This document shows, in pieces, positions 19,215-28,491 of a DNA stretch of 64,000 nucleotides. The translations under genes and the position numbers were made by a program. How positions within the stretch are numbered: the stretch's first letter is position 1; the number at the start of each line of letters is the position of its first letter. The DNA is from Bradyrhizobium sp. CCGUVB4N (GTDB lineage Bacteria > Pseudomonadota > Alphaproteobacteria > Rhizobiales > Xanthobacteraceae). Below the pieces are notes generated by a model. The model saw only the letters and a program-made list of their open reading frames with translations, did no database searches and was not told where the DNA came from. The stretch covers positions 6,386,001 to 6,450,000 of the forward strand of contig NZ_JANADP010000001.1 in NCBI RefSeq assembly GCF_024199945.1. The letters are read 5' to 3'.

Positions 19215-19710
19215 GGGCCGCGCAGCTCCCGGGCCCTGCTACGGCGTCTTGACCACCGTCTCTAACGCGGCATACGCCACCGACGTCAATAAATTGATCC
19301 AGACCGATGATGACGGCTTCCGGATCGGGATTGGCGACGTCGATCACAATCCACACTTCAACTCCCTGCTGGCTCAAGAGGCCAGCGGCTTTTCTTCTAG
19401 GCGCCAGAGCCGCGTGCTACACTGGCTCATGATCAGGGGGAATCTGCGGACCGCATTGCGATCGATGGGCACCTGGGCTTGTTATGGCCTGATGCTCTGG
19501 CTCCTTGCTAAGCTCTGGCCAGTTTTGCTTGCCCTCGGCGGTTGACACTCGCCGTGGGGGGGAGCGCTGTTTCGTTCCATCTTCCGGTTGGCGATACTAA
19601 CCGCACAGGTTTTCCATCCTGTCGTACTAGGCCGGCCAACTTGCGCGGCCGAAGACGAGCCAAAATAGTTTGCGACGGGCCCCATGGGGGCCCTGCTTGT
19701 TCGAGGAACG
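19215..19710. other. intergenic, no convincing gene
   Basis: About 500 bases between the caspase gene and the DUF2939-like gene. A 98-codon plus-strand frame (19249-19545, TTG start) ends in a hydrophobic stretch (ACYGLMLWLLAKLWPVLLAL), but it has no ribosome site and no recognisable family. The composition shifts to lower GC from about 19.4 kb, marking the start of the accessory stretch. Confidence 0.5.
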
Positions 19711-20304
19711 ATGCACTTGTTGGGTTGGAACAGCGTGAGATGGTTCCTTTACACAATAGCCACTTTGGCAATCTGCCTGGTCATCTATGTTGGCTCAGCG
19801 TTTGCTTCTTTGGCTGCCCTTGTCGTGGCTGTTCGCCGTGGGGACGTCGAACTGGTCATGGCGCACACAGATTTGCCACGGGTGCACCATGCTATGGTCG
19901 ATCAACTCGTTGAAGCGTATCTCCGACGGCTGGGACGGGCGCGACCGATAAAGCCGTTGGAGCGGCTCGCAATCAATACGTTCGGCGCCGGCATCGCGGA
20001 CGAGCTGACGGGTAAGCTGATGACCCACAAAAATATCGCGGCGCTGCTTCAAACAGGCGCTGTCCGAGGCGATGTCGACATCGAAGCCATACCTCCACTA
20101 GCGAATGTCGATCTGTCAAACGTTGCGACTTACATGGGACGGATCGTGCCGATCAAACCGGTCGAGTTCTCATTGCAACTGGGCCCCGGGGAAGATACTG
20201 GAAGCATAAGCATGCATTTCAGCCGCGGCGGCTGGAAACTCTCGGCCATAAATTTGCCTTCCCGCGTGCTGGCCATGCTCGTGGAGCGATTGCCGGTGCG
20301 CTAG
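19711..20304 (+). CDS. DUF2939-like membrane-anchored protein
   Basis: A 197-residue protein with one N-terminal membrane segment (WFLYTIATLAICLVIYVGSA) followed by an extracytoplasmic domain beginning LAALVVAVRRGDVELVMAHTD. This pattern, a single helix then a domain about residues spent on accumulating counts of Arg-Arg-Gly-Asp and Leu-Pro-Val, matches DUF2939 as I recall it. ATG 19711 with AGGAAC upstream is preferred over ATG 19684. Codon use is somewhat less GC-rich than in surrounding core genes. Function unknown. It is the last apparently intact gene before a decayed region. Confidence 0.6.
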   Translation: MHLLGWNSVRWFLYTIATLAICLVIYVGSAFASLAALVVAVRRGDVELVMAHTDLPRVHHAMVDQLVEAYLRRLGRARPIKPLERLAINTFGAGIADELTGKLMTHKNIAALLQTGAVRGDVDIEAIPPLANVDLSNVATYMGRIVPIKPVEFSLQLGPGEDTGSISMHFSRGGWKLSAINLPSRVLAMLVERLPVR

Positions 20305-20648
20305 AATCGAATGTTGTTTTGCTGCGCCAAGCAGCGACAGTCCAACACCGCCGACTTCATTTCAATCCCCCCATTCCGCAGGAAAAATCGTTCCAAGATT
20401 GCTCTTCGCGCTGCTATATCGGTCGCGGCCGTTTGGTCGCGACTTCAGGTGTTCAGCGTTAGTCCAAGCCTGTGGGCCTGCGGGCCGCGATAATGCCTCA
20501 GCGAACGTCGCCGGGTTTTTCGTGCGCGCGACTGCCGGGGCGCGCGCTGCGGGCCGAGGCCGGAACACGTGGCGCGGCCCAAGAACCTCGCCCGCGAGCG
20601 CGGGCACGGCCTGATGGCGATCATGCTGGCGAAGCGTTTTTACAGGTG
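20305..20648. other. non-coding or decayed stretch
   Basis: No open frame with a ribosome site or recognisable family. The short frames that exist are dominated by low-complexity Arg/Ala/Gly runs expected from a GC-rich antisense reading. A plus-strand phase near 20570-20640 reads KNLARERGHGLMAIMLAKRF, which could be a scrap of a lost gene. Confidence 0.4.
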
Positions 20649-20825
20649 ATGGATTCGCGCCGGCCGGCTGCTCATCAATATAAGACGCGGGAACTGAAAG
20701 GCGTCATTAACGAGCTGGTTGAGGCTGAGCTGATTTAGATTGAGAAGGTTGTACCGCAGCAGGGCGGCCCGTCGACGTTTCGGTATTCAATACGGGCTTC
20801 GGACCACCTTCTCGATAACGCTTGA
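20649..20825 (+). pseudogene. fragment resembling the C-terminal winged helix of a lost regulator or replication-type protein
   Basis: In one frame the sequence reads TRELKGVINELVEAELI, then an in-frame TAG at 20736, then IEKVVPQQGGPSTFRYSIR before a TGA at 20823. The alternation of a recognition-like helix with a K-V-x-PxQGGPSxFRYxI wing resembles C-terminal winged-helix ends of primase- or regulator-like proteins, now broken by the stop. There is no upstream part. Identification is tentative. Confidence 0.3.
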
Positions 20826-21976
20826 TGCCGTCCAGCGGTAATCCTGATTCCGGCAACGACGACAACAATTCCCACGATTGCATTTGCAGCTCGCAATGAC
20901 ATACATGCTGACGCTAAGTCGAAGCTGATCTCGATCGCGCCATATGCTTTGATTTTGCCAACCCTCTCGGCAGTAATAGGCGATCGACCCGATTGCGAGG
21001 GTGGCCGCCGAAATCAACGCTACGTTCCAATACGTTGGGTCGACCGAGGTCTGTCCCCACAGCGCGACGAGCCATTTGAGGACCCCCAAAAAAATAGCAC
21101 GGTCCTTCCTACCACGTAGATCGCAAGTGCGAGAAAGTCCACTACGCTGAAAGGCTCGTCAACGCGAAGCGAGTCACTCGCGAGTTTTCATCGTGGAAGA
21201 CAGCATCTTTGATATCCATCCCACCTGACGTCAGTCGATCAGCTTCTTGCTTTTTTCGGAATGCTTCGACTTTCGCCTCAACGATACCCGACACGCAAGA
21301 ACACGACGTTGGTCCATTCAAAACCAAGACTACAGCGCTAGCTGAGGCGGAGCGGTTAGCAGCCTTCCACAAACGAAGAGTGCAGAGATCCGCCGACGCC
21401 TCCGACAGGTGTGTTCGGAACAACGCTTACAGATCATCCGTGCAACTTCACACGAGAATCCACCGCTTCTCACGCCGCTGATTCTCGACTTTCCAAGCAC
21501 GGAGCTCGTTACGGGGAGCGGGCTGTATGGCTGGAATTTAATTAACCTTGAGGCGCTTAGTCTTGGCAATCATGCACAATTCAGTCGGTAATGTGTTTGG
21601 CAAGCTGGAGTGGACACGGGCACTCTAGGCGCGATTTGTTTTACGGGCGCTAACACAAGCGACGGGATAGACAGCGGCTGATGATGCACCGCCGTCGGCT
21701 GAACGGTGAAACGACAAGGGCGCGCCGGATCATCGGCGATCACTTTGCACCAGCCCAACTTAAGATTTTGGATCGAAGAAAGTGCATCGCCGAAAACAAA
21801 AACAGCAATTGATAGCTTCCAATCGGCATCTTGAGCGCACGGTTGTCTTGATGTCCAACCTTCTAGAGCCACAATCCCGAACGCAACGATCGCGCGAATC
21901 CGTAAAGCATTTTTCGGTCACGTAAAATTCCTTGCGCCAATATGCATTGCCCGCGCTCGGTCAGTATATTTTTGAT
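20826..21976. other. decayed accessory stretch with only doubtful short frames
   Basis: Lower GC than the rest of the window and no convincing gene. Three minus-strand frames were considered. 20787-21089 (100 codons) begins with a membrane-like segment (WNVALISAATLAIGSIAYYC) but ends in a Cys/Arg-rich tail unlike a protein. 21142-21423 (93 codons) has a charged helix (IVEAKVEAFRKKQEADRL) and could be a fragment. 21570-21872 (100 codons) has no family. None has a good ribosome site. No transposase, integrase or tRNA is recognisable. Confidence 0.45.
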
Positions 21977-22717
21977 TCAATCTATCCCTTGCGGGACCGC
22001 CTCCCGATCCCGCCGCGCAATATAGCTTCCAACCAACCACTCTCTCCAGCGCACCATGATGGTGGTCACGATCGCAGCGAGGGCGCCGAGCAGCATGAGG
22101 AGATACGGTCGCCTCGGCGGCAGTACCACCGTTTCCAAGGTCATGCCGCTCTGGCTTTTTGTGATCGCCGCCGACACCGCACTTTCGAGCGAGGTGCGGC
22201 TAGCGATGCGGGCCGCAACCGGATCGGTGGTGGCAAGCTTGGGCATTTGCGAGAAGTCGGATAGCGCTGCGACAATGGACGCCGTCTTAACGGCCTGGAA
22301 GTCGAGCAGCTCAGTGCCAGCGGCCTCCACGACGGCGCGCGCCAGCGCCGGATCTGCGGAAGCGAACTTGATCTCGACCGCAGACGATCCTGGCGTCGGC
22401 GGCGCACTCGGGAGCGCCCTGACGTTGACGGCTGGCCTGCCTAGCACACTGGCCGTCTCGAATACGTGCGCGGCAGCGGGGTTGCCAGCGTGACGGGCGG
22501 CGCCCATAGCAAAGCCGGCCGAGCGCACGAATTCCATCAGGAAGTTTGTATCGATGATCGGCGTGGGCGTCAGGCTGCCCACGACCGTCACGCGGTCGAT
22601 CGCAACGATCTTCGTGGCCGTGTACCCTGAAAACTGGAGCCACCACGAAGTAAAGCCAAATAGCGCACCAAGAAGCGCTACCGACACGTAAAGCAGCACG
22701 GAACCAGAATTTCTCAT
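21977..22717 (-). CDS. Wzz-like polysaccharide co-polymerase (chain-length determinant family, divergent)
   Basis: A 246-residue protein with one membrane helix at each end (SVLLYVSVALLGALFGFTSW near residue 8-28 and PYLLMLLGALAAIVTTIMV near 205-225) and an extracytoplasmic alpha/beta domain between. This is the topology of polysaccharide co-polymerases, which set glycan chain length at the inner membrane. A proline just before the second helix (VLPPRRPYLL) is also typical. ATG 22717 (MRNSGS) is preferred over an upstream one. It shares topology but little obvious sequence with the second Wzz-like gene at 46092. It stands alone in a decayed region beside an O-antigen ligase remnant, so it may be a survivor of a former polysaccharide locus. 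Confidence 0.6.
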   Translation of the reverse strand: MRNSGSVLLYVSVALLGALFGFTSWWLQFSGYTATKIVAIDRVTVVGSLTPTPIIDTNFLMEFVRSAGFAMGAARHAGNPAAAHVFETASVLGRPAVNVRALPSAPPTPGSSAVEIKFASADPALARAVVEAAGTELLDFQAVKTASIVAALSDFSQMPKLATTDPVAARIASRTSLESAVSAAITKSQSGMTLETVVLPPRRPYLLMLLGALAAIVTTIMVRWREWLVGSYIARRDREAVPQGID

Positions 22718-22825
22718 AAGGCTGACGTCCCCGTCTCCGCCCTGCACGTCGGAAAACTAGCACACGGTCTGGTTGAGTATCAATTAGTCAATTTGTCGAA
22801 TTGGTTAGTTTCGTAGCCGTCAATT

Positions 22826-22860
22826 CAAAGGGCCCGCCAGTCAGGCTGGCGGGCCCTTTG
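22826..22860. terminator. strong palindrome, probable intrinsic terminator
   Basis: Fifteen-base perfect arms CAAAGGGCCCGCCAG and CTGGCGGGCCCTTTG with a TCAGG loop. There is no long T run on either side. It lies between the Wzz-like gene start and the O-antigen ligase remnant, so it probably served a gene that is now lost. Confidence 0.65.
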
Positions 22861-22864
22861 ATCT

Positions 22865-23188
22865 CTCTTCAGCTTGGGCCTATCGCAAGCGGTTCTTTCC
22901 CCACAGCTGCACGTCAAGGGCTTTGTCTCGCACAACACCTTTGTGCAAGCGCTGATCGAGTTCGGCTGAATCGCCGGCCTAGCCCTGATGCTGCTGTTCC
23001 TCTTCATAATCGAAGCGCCTGGCGTTGCGATGGCGAGGATTTCGTCAGAATTTCGCTTCGCGTTTGCCGGCCTCGTTTTCATCGGGCTGATGGCTTCCGC
23101 CCATGGCCGTGTCAGCCGCGACCAGATGTTGTTCCTAGTGCTGGGTTATGTAGCTTCACTTCGGAGTTCCAGGCTCAAGGCGAGTTAG
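22865..23188 (+). pseudogene. remnant of an O-antigen ligase/polymerase (WaaL/Wzy_C family)
   Basis: One frame reads LGLSQAVLSPQLHVKGFVSH followed by NTFVQALIEFG, then an in-frame TGA at 22967, then IAGLALMLLFLFIIEAPG and a further membrane-like segment (FAFAGLVFIGLMASAHG). The HNTFVQALIEFG-stop-IAGL stretch matches the periplasmic HNxFLxxLxExG motif plus following helix of the Wzy_C/O-antigen ligase family. The N-terminal membrane region is missing (the terminator-like palindrome lies immediately upstream) and the frame ends shortly afterwards. It is therefore a C-terminal relic of a gene that once ligated or polymerised surface polysaccharide. Confidence 0.65.
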
Positions 23189-24003
23189 AGCCATCAGCAC
23201 TTGTGCCACGGCCGCGAACGGCGTCGATCGCCGCGGACCTCGCGGACCTGGGCGTAGCTGATCTGGAACTGCAGGTCGGTCAATGCGGCAAGGAAGGCAC
23301 GTTTCACGGCTTCGAGATTTCCGGTACGCTCGCGATGCGAGCTGGACTGCGGAACATTGGGGGGGCGCACGATCAGGCGCCGTGGCCGCCAACGACGATG
23401 GTCTTGTTGGATGCGGCCGATCATCCCAGATGACCGTCTAGTCGGCCGGGATGGATTCACCGAGGCGGGTCATAGGGCGACCTCATCAGTTCGGCCGCTT
23501 GCGATACGAAACGGACTTCGCCGCCGGTAACGCCTAATTGTCGAAAGCTAGAAGCTTCCCGCCGCGATCGACCAGAGCTAATCAGTTCAAATTGCGAAGC
23601 ATCGATCCGTGGTTGCGCGGAACGCTTGCGACGCGGAGCCGTAGATTGTGCGCACTTGGGCTCGGGCTTAGCGCCTTCCTCGAGGCCGAGAACAGCAGCC
23701 CGGATTTCAGAACGAACCAGACAACAAAGCCCAGGACCATCTTCGTGATGATCCCGGCCATCTCCTCGGATTCTGGTTCTTTCACTGATAGATTCGTTCA
23801 ACTTGAGTCGATGATCTTGCAAGCAGCAATATCGAGAGATCCGCACAAATTGTTGATAGGACTTCGGTTGTTGGCATGAATATCGATAGAGCGCAGCGCA
23901 TCAGAATAATTCGTGAATCGTCAGGAGCGAGTTCAGATCATGGAATGCAGACGAAGGCCTATCGGGTGATTCAAATGAAAGCGCGGGATCGTGGCTCCGC
24001 GTT
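23189..24003. other. decayed region, no convincing gene
   Basis: About 800 bases without a supported gene. On the minus strand, 23582-23785 starts like a small membrane protein (MAGIITKMVLGFVVWFVLKS). A neighbouring minus-strand phase continues with plausible sequence to 23457 (EGAKPEPKCAQSTAPRRKRS and onward to a clean C-terminus), which would fit a frameshifted single-helix protein. The stretch 23190-23450 shows Arg-rich frames only. Everything here looks like relic sequence. Confidence 0.4.
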
Positions 24004-24333
24004 TTATTCGGAACCCAGCTTCGTGGTGATCTCTCTGACCCAATGATCGGCTTTCTTGCGCACCCGCTCTGACGGGTGCCCGTCGCGGATTTGCGCGAGG
24101 TAGGGAACGACCTGCCGAAGGATGCGTTTGCATTCGCGCGCATTCTTGCGGTCCAAGTCCGTACGTGCCCGCCCCACTGGAGGATGGATAAGTCGAACAG
24201 CGACCTCGGTCCATTTCAACCTATCTGTAGCGCTCAACTTTGGCTCGAAAATTGCTGAGCGGATGATTTCAGGCATCTTCTCAAGAGATTCGCGGAGAAC
24301 TTGTTGGTACTCTCTCTCGATCTCATCAGGCAT
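24004..24333 (-). CDS. hypothetical protein, 109 residues
   Basis: A soluble, strongly helical, charge-balanced protein (MPDEIEREYQQVLRESLEKM; RILRQVVPYLAQIRDGHPSE) with no cysteine, signal peptide or membrane segment. The amino acid composition is protein-like, unlike the surrounding frames, which is the main reason to accept it. No family is recognised. There is no obvious operon partner. The gene lies in the decayed accessory stretch and could be a mobile-element passenger. Confidence 0.45.
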   Translation of the reverse strand: MPDEIEREYQQVLRESLEKMPEIIRSAIFEPKLSATDRLKWTEVAVRLIHPPVGRARTDLDRKNARECKRILRQVVPYLAQIRDGHPSERVRKKADHWVREITTKLGSE

Positions 24334-24853
24334 GGTACGTTAGCCGCTCAATGGAATCAGGGCACGAACCTATTAAAGCTCCGCGCCCTAGCGTTGTCAC
24401 TGTGTGGAAAACTACCGCCTCAGCCGGTGCGCGCTCACCCGCGCGCGCAAGTCGTTGCGAACTGCAACATAGTCCCCGTACCGGTTCCCGACACCATATC
24501 GAGCCGGCGGAGACTGTCCCTGGTGTTGGCAAAAGCCGTTTCCTCGATGCCTCCTTTTTCGCACAGTCGTGGCTCGATACGGCTTGCCTATGCGACAGCT
24601 CCTCGCCCGGACAAGCCTGCACCCCAGATTATTGCCAACCTGCCTACCCCTGCGAAGCAGTCGCCAATCGAAGCTATGACAGCAACGCCGTCCTCTATCT
24701 AATCCCTAATTCGCGTGTTCAACCGCCACCGGAACCTGATCGCGCGCTTGTTCTCGATCGGCCTTGGCCCAGAGCTTCTCCCCAACTAGGACGAAGGTGG
24801 GGACCACGCTAAGAATTGCGAAGCTTTCTGGCCTCCCTAAGAGACGTCGAGCT
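24334..24853. other. intergenic, nothing recognised
   Basis: Open frames on the plus strand (for example 24351-24812) are Pro/Ser/Arg-rich, lack a ribosome site and resemble no family. The left part may contain the promoter of the minus-strand gene ending at 24004. No repeat or RNA gene was recognised. Confidence 0.45.
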
Positions 24854-25978
24854 TCAGTTGCCCCAAACTTCCTTCGCTATCTCGACCGCTAGGCCCAGCT
24901 TGGCCCACTGCTCCTCCTCGGAGAGGATATTGCCCTCCTCCGTGGAGGCAAAGCCGCATTGCGGTGACAGCGCGAGCTGGTCCAGAGGTGCGAATTTTGA
25001 GGCTTCTTCCAGACGACGCTTAATGTCGTCCTTCTTCTCGAGCTCGCCGAACTTCGAGGTGATGACGCCGACCACAACGACCTTGTTGCCTTTGGGCAGG
25101 AAGCGCAGCGGCTCGAAGCCGCCGGCGCGGTCGCTGTCGTATTCGAGGAAGTAGCCGTCGTAATTGGTGCCGGCGAGCATGGTCTCGGCCACAGGCTCGT
25201 AGCCGCCCGAAGAAATCCAGGTCGAGCGGAAATTGCCGCGGCAGACATGCGTGGTCACCACCATATCTGCTGGCTTCTCGGCCAGCGCGTAATTGATGAT
25301 GCGCGCGTAGATCTGCTGGAGGCCTTCCGGATTGTCGCCGCGCTCGCGCGCCTTCTGCAATTCGTCCGGCGAGCAGAGATAGGCCCACACGGTGTCATCG
25401 AACTGCAGATAACGGCAGCCGGCGTCGTAGAACGCCTTGACGGCCTTGCGGTAGGTCTTGCCGAGATCCTCGTAGAAGGCGTCCAGATCGGGATAGACGT
25501 CCTTGGAGATCGCCTTGCGGCCGCCACGGAAGTGCAGCACGGCGGGCGACGGGATCGTCATCTTGGCGGTGACGTGGGCCTGGTCGGCGACCTTCTTCAG
25601 GAAGCGGAAGTGGTCCAGCATCGGATGGTCATCGGGGAAATCGAGCTTGTCGATGACCCGGACCGCGTCATGCCGCGTCTCGACGCCTGCGAACTGGATG
25701 CCCGTGTCGGGGTGGAACATTTCGCAGCCGGTGAGCTTGGCCAGGAAGTCGAAATGCCACCAGGAGCGGCGGAATTCGCCGTCGGTCGCGAGCTTCAGGC
25801 CGACCGAGGCCTGCTTGTGCACGACCTTCTCGATCTCCATGTCCTCGATCTTGCGCAGATCGTCGGCCGAGATCTCGCCCTTCTCGAGCTTCGCGCGGGC
25901 TTCCTTGATCTTGGCGGGGCGCAGGAGGCTGCCGACCTCGTCGGCGCGGAAGGGGGCTTTGGTTCGCTGCATTCTCAA
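24854..25978 (-). CDS. MetE-like (cobalamin-independent methionine synthase C-terminal domain) methyltransferase
   Basis: A 374-residue single-domain member of the MetE/UroD-like superfamily, lacking the N-terminal domain of full MetE. Zinc-site residues are visible: His and Cys in VVTTHVCRGNF (about residue 243) and the distal Cys in ALSPQCGFAS (about 340). The N-terminus FRADEVGSLLRP is typical of the YxjG/YxjH-type short proteins, which transfer a methyl group to a thiol such as homocysteine. The start follows livF's stop by only 15 bases on the same strand, so it is probably the last gene of the liv operon. The methyl donor and acceptor are not known. Confidence 0.83.
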   Translation of the reverse strand: MRMQRTKAPFRADEVGSLLRPAKIKEARAKLEKGEISADDLRKIEDMEIEKVVHKQASVGLKLATDGEFRRSWWHFDFLAKLTGCEMFHPDTGIQFAGVETRHDAVRVIDKLDFPDDHPMLDHFRFLKKVADQAHVTAKMTIPSPAVLHFRGGRKAISKDVYPDLDAFYEDLGKTYRKAVKAFYDAGCRYLQFDDTVWAYLCSPDELQKARERGDNPEGLQQIYARIINYALAEKPADMVVTTHVCRGNFRSTWISSGGYEPVAETMLAGTNYDGYFLEYDSDRAGGFEPLRFLPKGNKVVVVGVITSKFGELEKKDDIKRRLEEASKFAPLDQLALSPQCGFASTEEGNILSEEEQWAKLGLAVEIAKEVWGN

Positions 25979-25993
25979 ACTCCCAAGAATTTT

Positions 25994-26710
25994 TTAGTGG
26001 GCCGCCGCCCCAGCGACGCCGAGGTGGCGCTCCAGGACCGAAGGGTCGGCCTTCAGCGCGGCGCTCGGGGCGTCGTGGACGATCGTTCCGCGCTCCAATA
26101 TCACAACACGGTCGGCGAGCCCCAGAATCTTTTGCGCGTTCTGCTCGACGATGATCGAGCAGATGCCGCCCGCCCGGGTGATGGTCCCGATCGCCTTCAG
26201 CAGTTCCTCGACAATGATGGGGGCCAGGCCCTCGGTCGGCTCGTCCAGCAGCAGAACCTTCGGGTTGAGGGTCAACGCGCGGCCGATCGCCAGCATCTGC
26301 TGCTCGCCACCGGAGAGCTCGTTGCCGAAATTGCTCCGCCGCTCTTTCAGCCGCGGAAACATCTCGTAGACCTTCTCGACGGTCCAGGGACCGGGCTGGG
26401 CTACCGCGGTCATGTTCTCCTCCACCGTCAGCGAGCGGAAGATGTTGCGCTCCTGCGGCACCCAGCCAATGCCGGCACGCGCGCGCTGATCCGGCCGCAT
26501 GGTCGTGACGTCGGTGCCGCCGAGGGTGACGTTGCCGGAGAAACGGCGGGTCACGCCGACGATAGAATTGATCAGCGTGGTCTTGCCGGTGCCGTTACGC
26601 CCGAGCAGCGCCAACACCTGCCCCTCGGCAAGGCGCAGCGACATGTTGGGCAGCACCACCGCCTCGCCATAGCCGGCGCGAAGTGAATCGATGGCGAGCA
26701 GGTCAGACAT
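25994..26710 (-). CDS. livF: branched-chain amino acid-type ABC transporter ATPase LivF
   Basis: A 238-residue ABC ATPase with Walker A LLGRNGTGKTTLINS, signature LSGGEQQMLAIGRAL and Walker B VLLLDEPTEGLAP. The short length and the GRNGTGKTT/EPTEGLAP pair are characteristic of LivF. With LivG it energises the LivHM permease for uptake of branched-chain amino acids or other small acids. It overlaps livG by 8 bases. The closing HLGVAG tail is in keeping with the family. Confidence 0.92.
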   Translation of the reverse strand: MSDLLAIDSLRAGYGEAVVLPNMSLRLAEGQVLALLGRNGTGKTTLINSIVGVTRRFSGNVTLGGTDVTTMRPDQRARAGIGWVPQERNIFRSLTVEENMTAVAQPGPWTVEKVYEMFPRLKERRSNFGNELSGGEQQMLAIGRALTLNPKVLLLDEPTEGLAPIIVEELLKAIGTITRAGGICSIIVEQNAQKILGLADRVVILERGTIVHDAPSAALKADPSVLERHLGVAGAAAH

Positions 26711-27458
26711 TGACCGCCTCCTCGCCGAGATAGACCGCCTTCACCTGCGGATCGCGCGCGACCTGGTCGGGCGGGCCTTCAGTCAGCAGCGCACCGGAGA
26801 CCAGCACCGAGATACGGTCGGCGAACGAGAACACGAGGTCCATGTCGTGCTCGATCAAGAGCACGGTCACGTCGCGCGGCAGGCTGCCTACGACGGCAAG
26901 GATGTCGTGCCGCTCGCTTTCGGGCACGCCGGCGGCGGGTTCGTCGAGCAGCAGCACCCGCGGCTTGGCGGCGATCGCGACCGCGATCTCGAGCAGGCGC
27001 TGCTTGCCGTAGGGCAGCGTCACGGTCTCTTCGTTCATGACGTCGAGCAGATGGAAGCGCGTCAGGAGATCGGCAATCTCGCCGTTGACGTCGCTCCGCG
27101 TGCCCATCCGCCGCCACCAGTCGCCGCCATGGCCGAGGCGTTCGGAGACGGCAAGGCCGATGGTCTCGAGCGGGGTGAGATCAGGATAGAGCTGATTGAT
27201 CTGGAAGGTGCGCGACAGGCCCCGCAGCACGCGCTTGTGGACGGGCAGATCGGTGATGTCATGGCCTTCGAGCAGGATACGCCCGGAGTTCGGCTTGAGC
27301 ACGCCGGTGAGTTGGTTGATCACCGTGGTCTTGCCAGCACCGTTCGGACCGATCAGCGCATGGCGGGCGCCCTGCTCGATCTTCAGCGACAGGTCGCGGG
27401 TGACGCGGAGGCCACCGAAGGTCTTTTCGAGATTCTGGGTTTCGAGCGCGATGGTCAT
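26703..27458 (-). CDS. livG: branched-chain amino acid-type ABC transporter ATPase LivG
   Basis: A 251-residue ABC ATPase with Walker A IGPNGAGKTTVINQL, a Walker B-region VLLLDEPAAGVPESE and the C-terminal VKAVYLGEE motif that marks LivG proteins. The signature is degenerate (LPYGKQRLLEIAVAI rather than LSGGQ), which is common in LivG. It overlaps livM by 4 bases and livF by 8, indicating translational coupling. Confidence 0.92.
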   Translation of the reverse strand: MTIALETQNLEKTFGGLRVTRDLSLKIEQGARHALIGPNGAGKTTVINQLTGVLKPNSGRILLEGHDITDLPVHKRVLRGLSRTFQINQLYPDLTPLETIGLAVSERLGHGGDWWRRMGTRSDVNGEIADLLTRFHLLDVMNEETVTLPYGKQRLLEIAVAIAAKPRVLLLDEPAAGVPESERHDILAVVGSLPRDVTVLLIEHDMDLVFSFADRISVLVSGALLTEGPPDQVARDPQVKAVYLGEEAVNV

Positions 27459-28483
27459 GAATCGCTCTCCGGCACGGCGACGACGGCTTTTCGTCCGGCG
27501 ACCTGCTTGATGATCAGGTTCGGCACATAAAGCACCCAGCGATGCAGACGCTGGCGGCCGACCAGCACGATCACGACCAGCACGAGGCCGATCCAGAACT
27601 GCCAGTATTGCGGGGTGATGGTGGAGAACACTTCCTGGAGCATACGAAAGATCACCGCGCCGATCAGCCCGCCATAGAGATAGCCGGTGCCGCCGATGAC
27701 GAGCACCAGCATCAGATCGGCCGAGCGGTCGAAGGCGAACACATCGAGCGAGGCGATCGCCGTGGTCTGGGTGAACAGCGCGCCTGCGATACCCGCATAA
27801 AACGCCGCGAGCGTGTAGATCGCGATCAGGCGGCGGTTGACGGGAATGCCGATGGCAGCGGCGCGCAGCGGGTTGTTCTTGATCGCACGCAACGACAGGC
27901 CGAACGGCGAATGCACGATGCGACGGGCGAGCAGGAACAGCACGAACAGCACGGCCAGCGAATAGAAGAAGCCGGTCTTGCCGAACATGTCGAACGGGAT
28001 CTCGCCGAGGATCGGCTGCATCTCGATGCCCTGCAGGCCGTCGGTACCGCCGGTGATGTTGGAGAAACGCTCGGCGAGCGCCTCCAGCAGCAGCGCGATG
28101 CCGAGCGTGACCATCAGCCGGGTCAGGTCGACGCCGCGGATCACCAGGAAGCTGGTGGCGAAGCCGAGCACCATTGCGGCGAGACCCGCCGCGATCAGCG
28201 CCAGCACCGGCTCATTGATGATGCCGTGAAGCGCCAGCAATCCCGCAGCGTAGGCGCCGACGCCGAAAAAGGCGGCGTGGCCGAGCGAGACGATGCCGGC
28301 ATAGCCAAGGATCAGATCGAGCGACATCGCGAACAGCGCCAGCCGCAGGATGTCGGTCATGATCAGATAGCGCGTGGGAAACAGGAAGCCGCACGCGAGC
28401 ACGACGAGCCAGAAGGCAGCCTCGCCATAATGCCAGCGCGCCTGCCGCTGGGCGTGATAACCGACGTCGGAAGAAGCGTTCAT
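27455..28483 (-). CDS. livM: branched-chain amino acid-type ABC transporter permease LivM
   Basis: A 342-residue inner-membrane permease with about nine or ten hydrophobic segments and the LivM motif LILGYAGIVSLGHAAFFGVG near residue 50. ATG 28483 gives MNASSDVGYH and is preferred because the long upstream open frame is an Arg-rich shadow of livH. It begins 8 bases after the livH stop. LivH and LivM form the channel of the transporter. Confidence 0.9.
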   Translation of the reverse strand: MNASSDVGYHAQRQARWHYGEAAFWLVVLACGFLFPTRYLIMTDILRLALFAMSLDLILGYAGIVSLGHAAFFGVGAYAAGLLALHGIINEPVLALIAAGLAAMVLGFATSFLVIRGVDLTRLMVTLGIALLLEALAERFSNITGGTDGLQGIEMQPILGEIPFDMFGKTGFFYSLAVLFVLFLLARRIVHSPFGLSLRAIKNNPLRAAAIGIPVNRRLIAIYTLAAFYAGIAGALFTQTTAIASLDVFAFDRSADLMLVLVIGGTGYLYGGLIGAVIFRMLQEVFSTITPQYWQFWIGLVLVVIVLVGRQRLHRWVLYVPNLIIKQVAGRKAVVAVPESDS

Positions 28484-28491
28484 CGGCAAAC

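Noticed and set aside
19249..19545. 98-codon plus-strand gene after the caspase gene
   Set aside because: TTG start, no ribosome site, no family and an abrupt change from hydrophilic to hydrophobic composition.
20305..24003. Insertion sequence or integrase explaining the low-GC stretch
   Set aside because: No transposase or integrase motif, no terminal inverted repeats and no tRNA target were seen.
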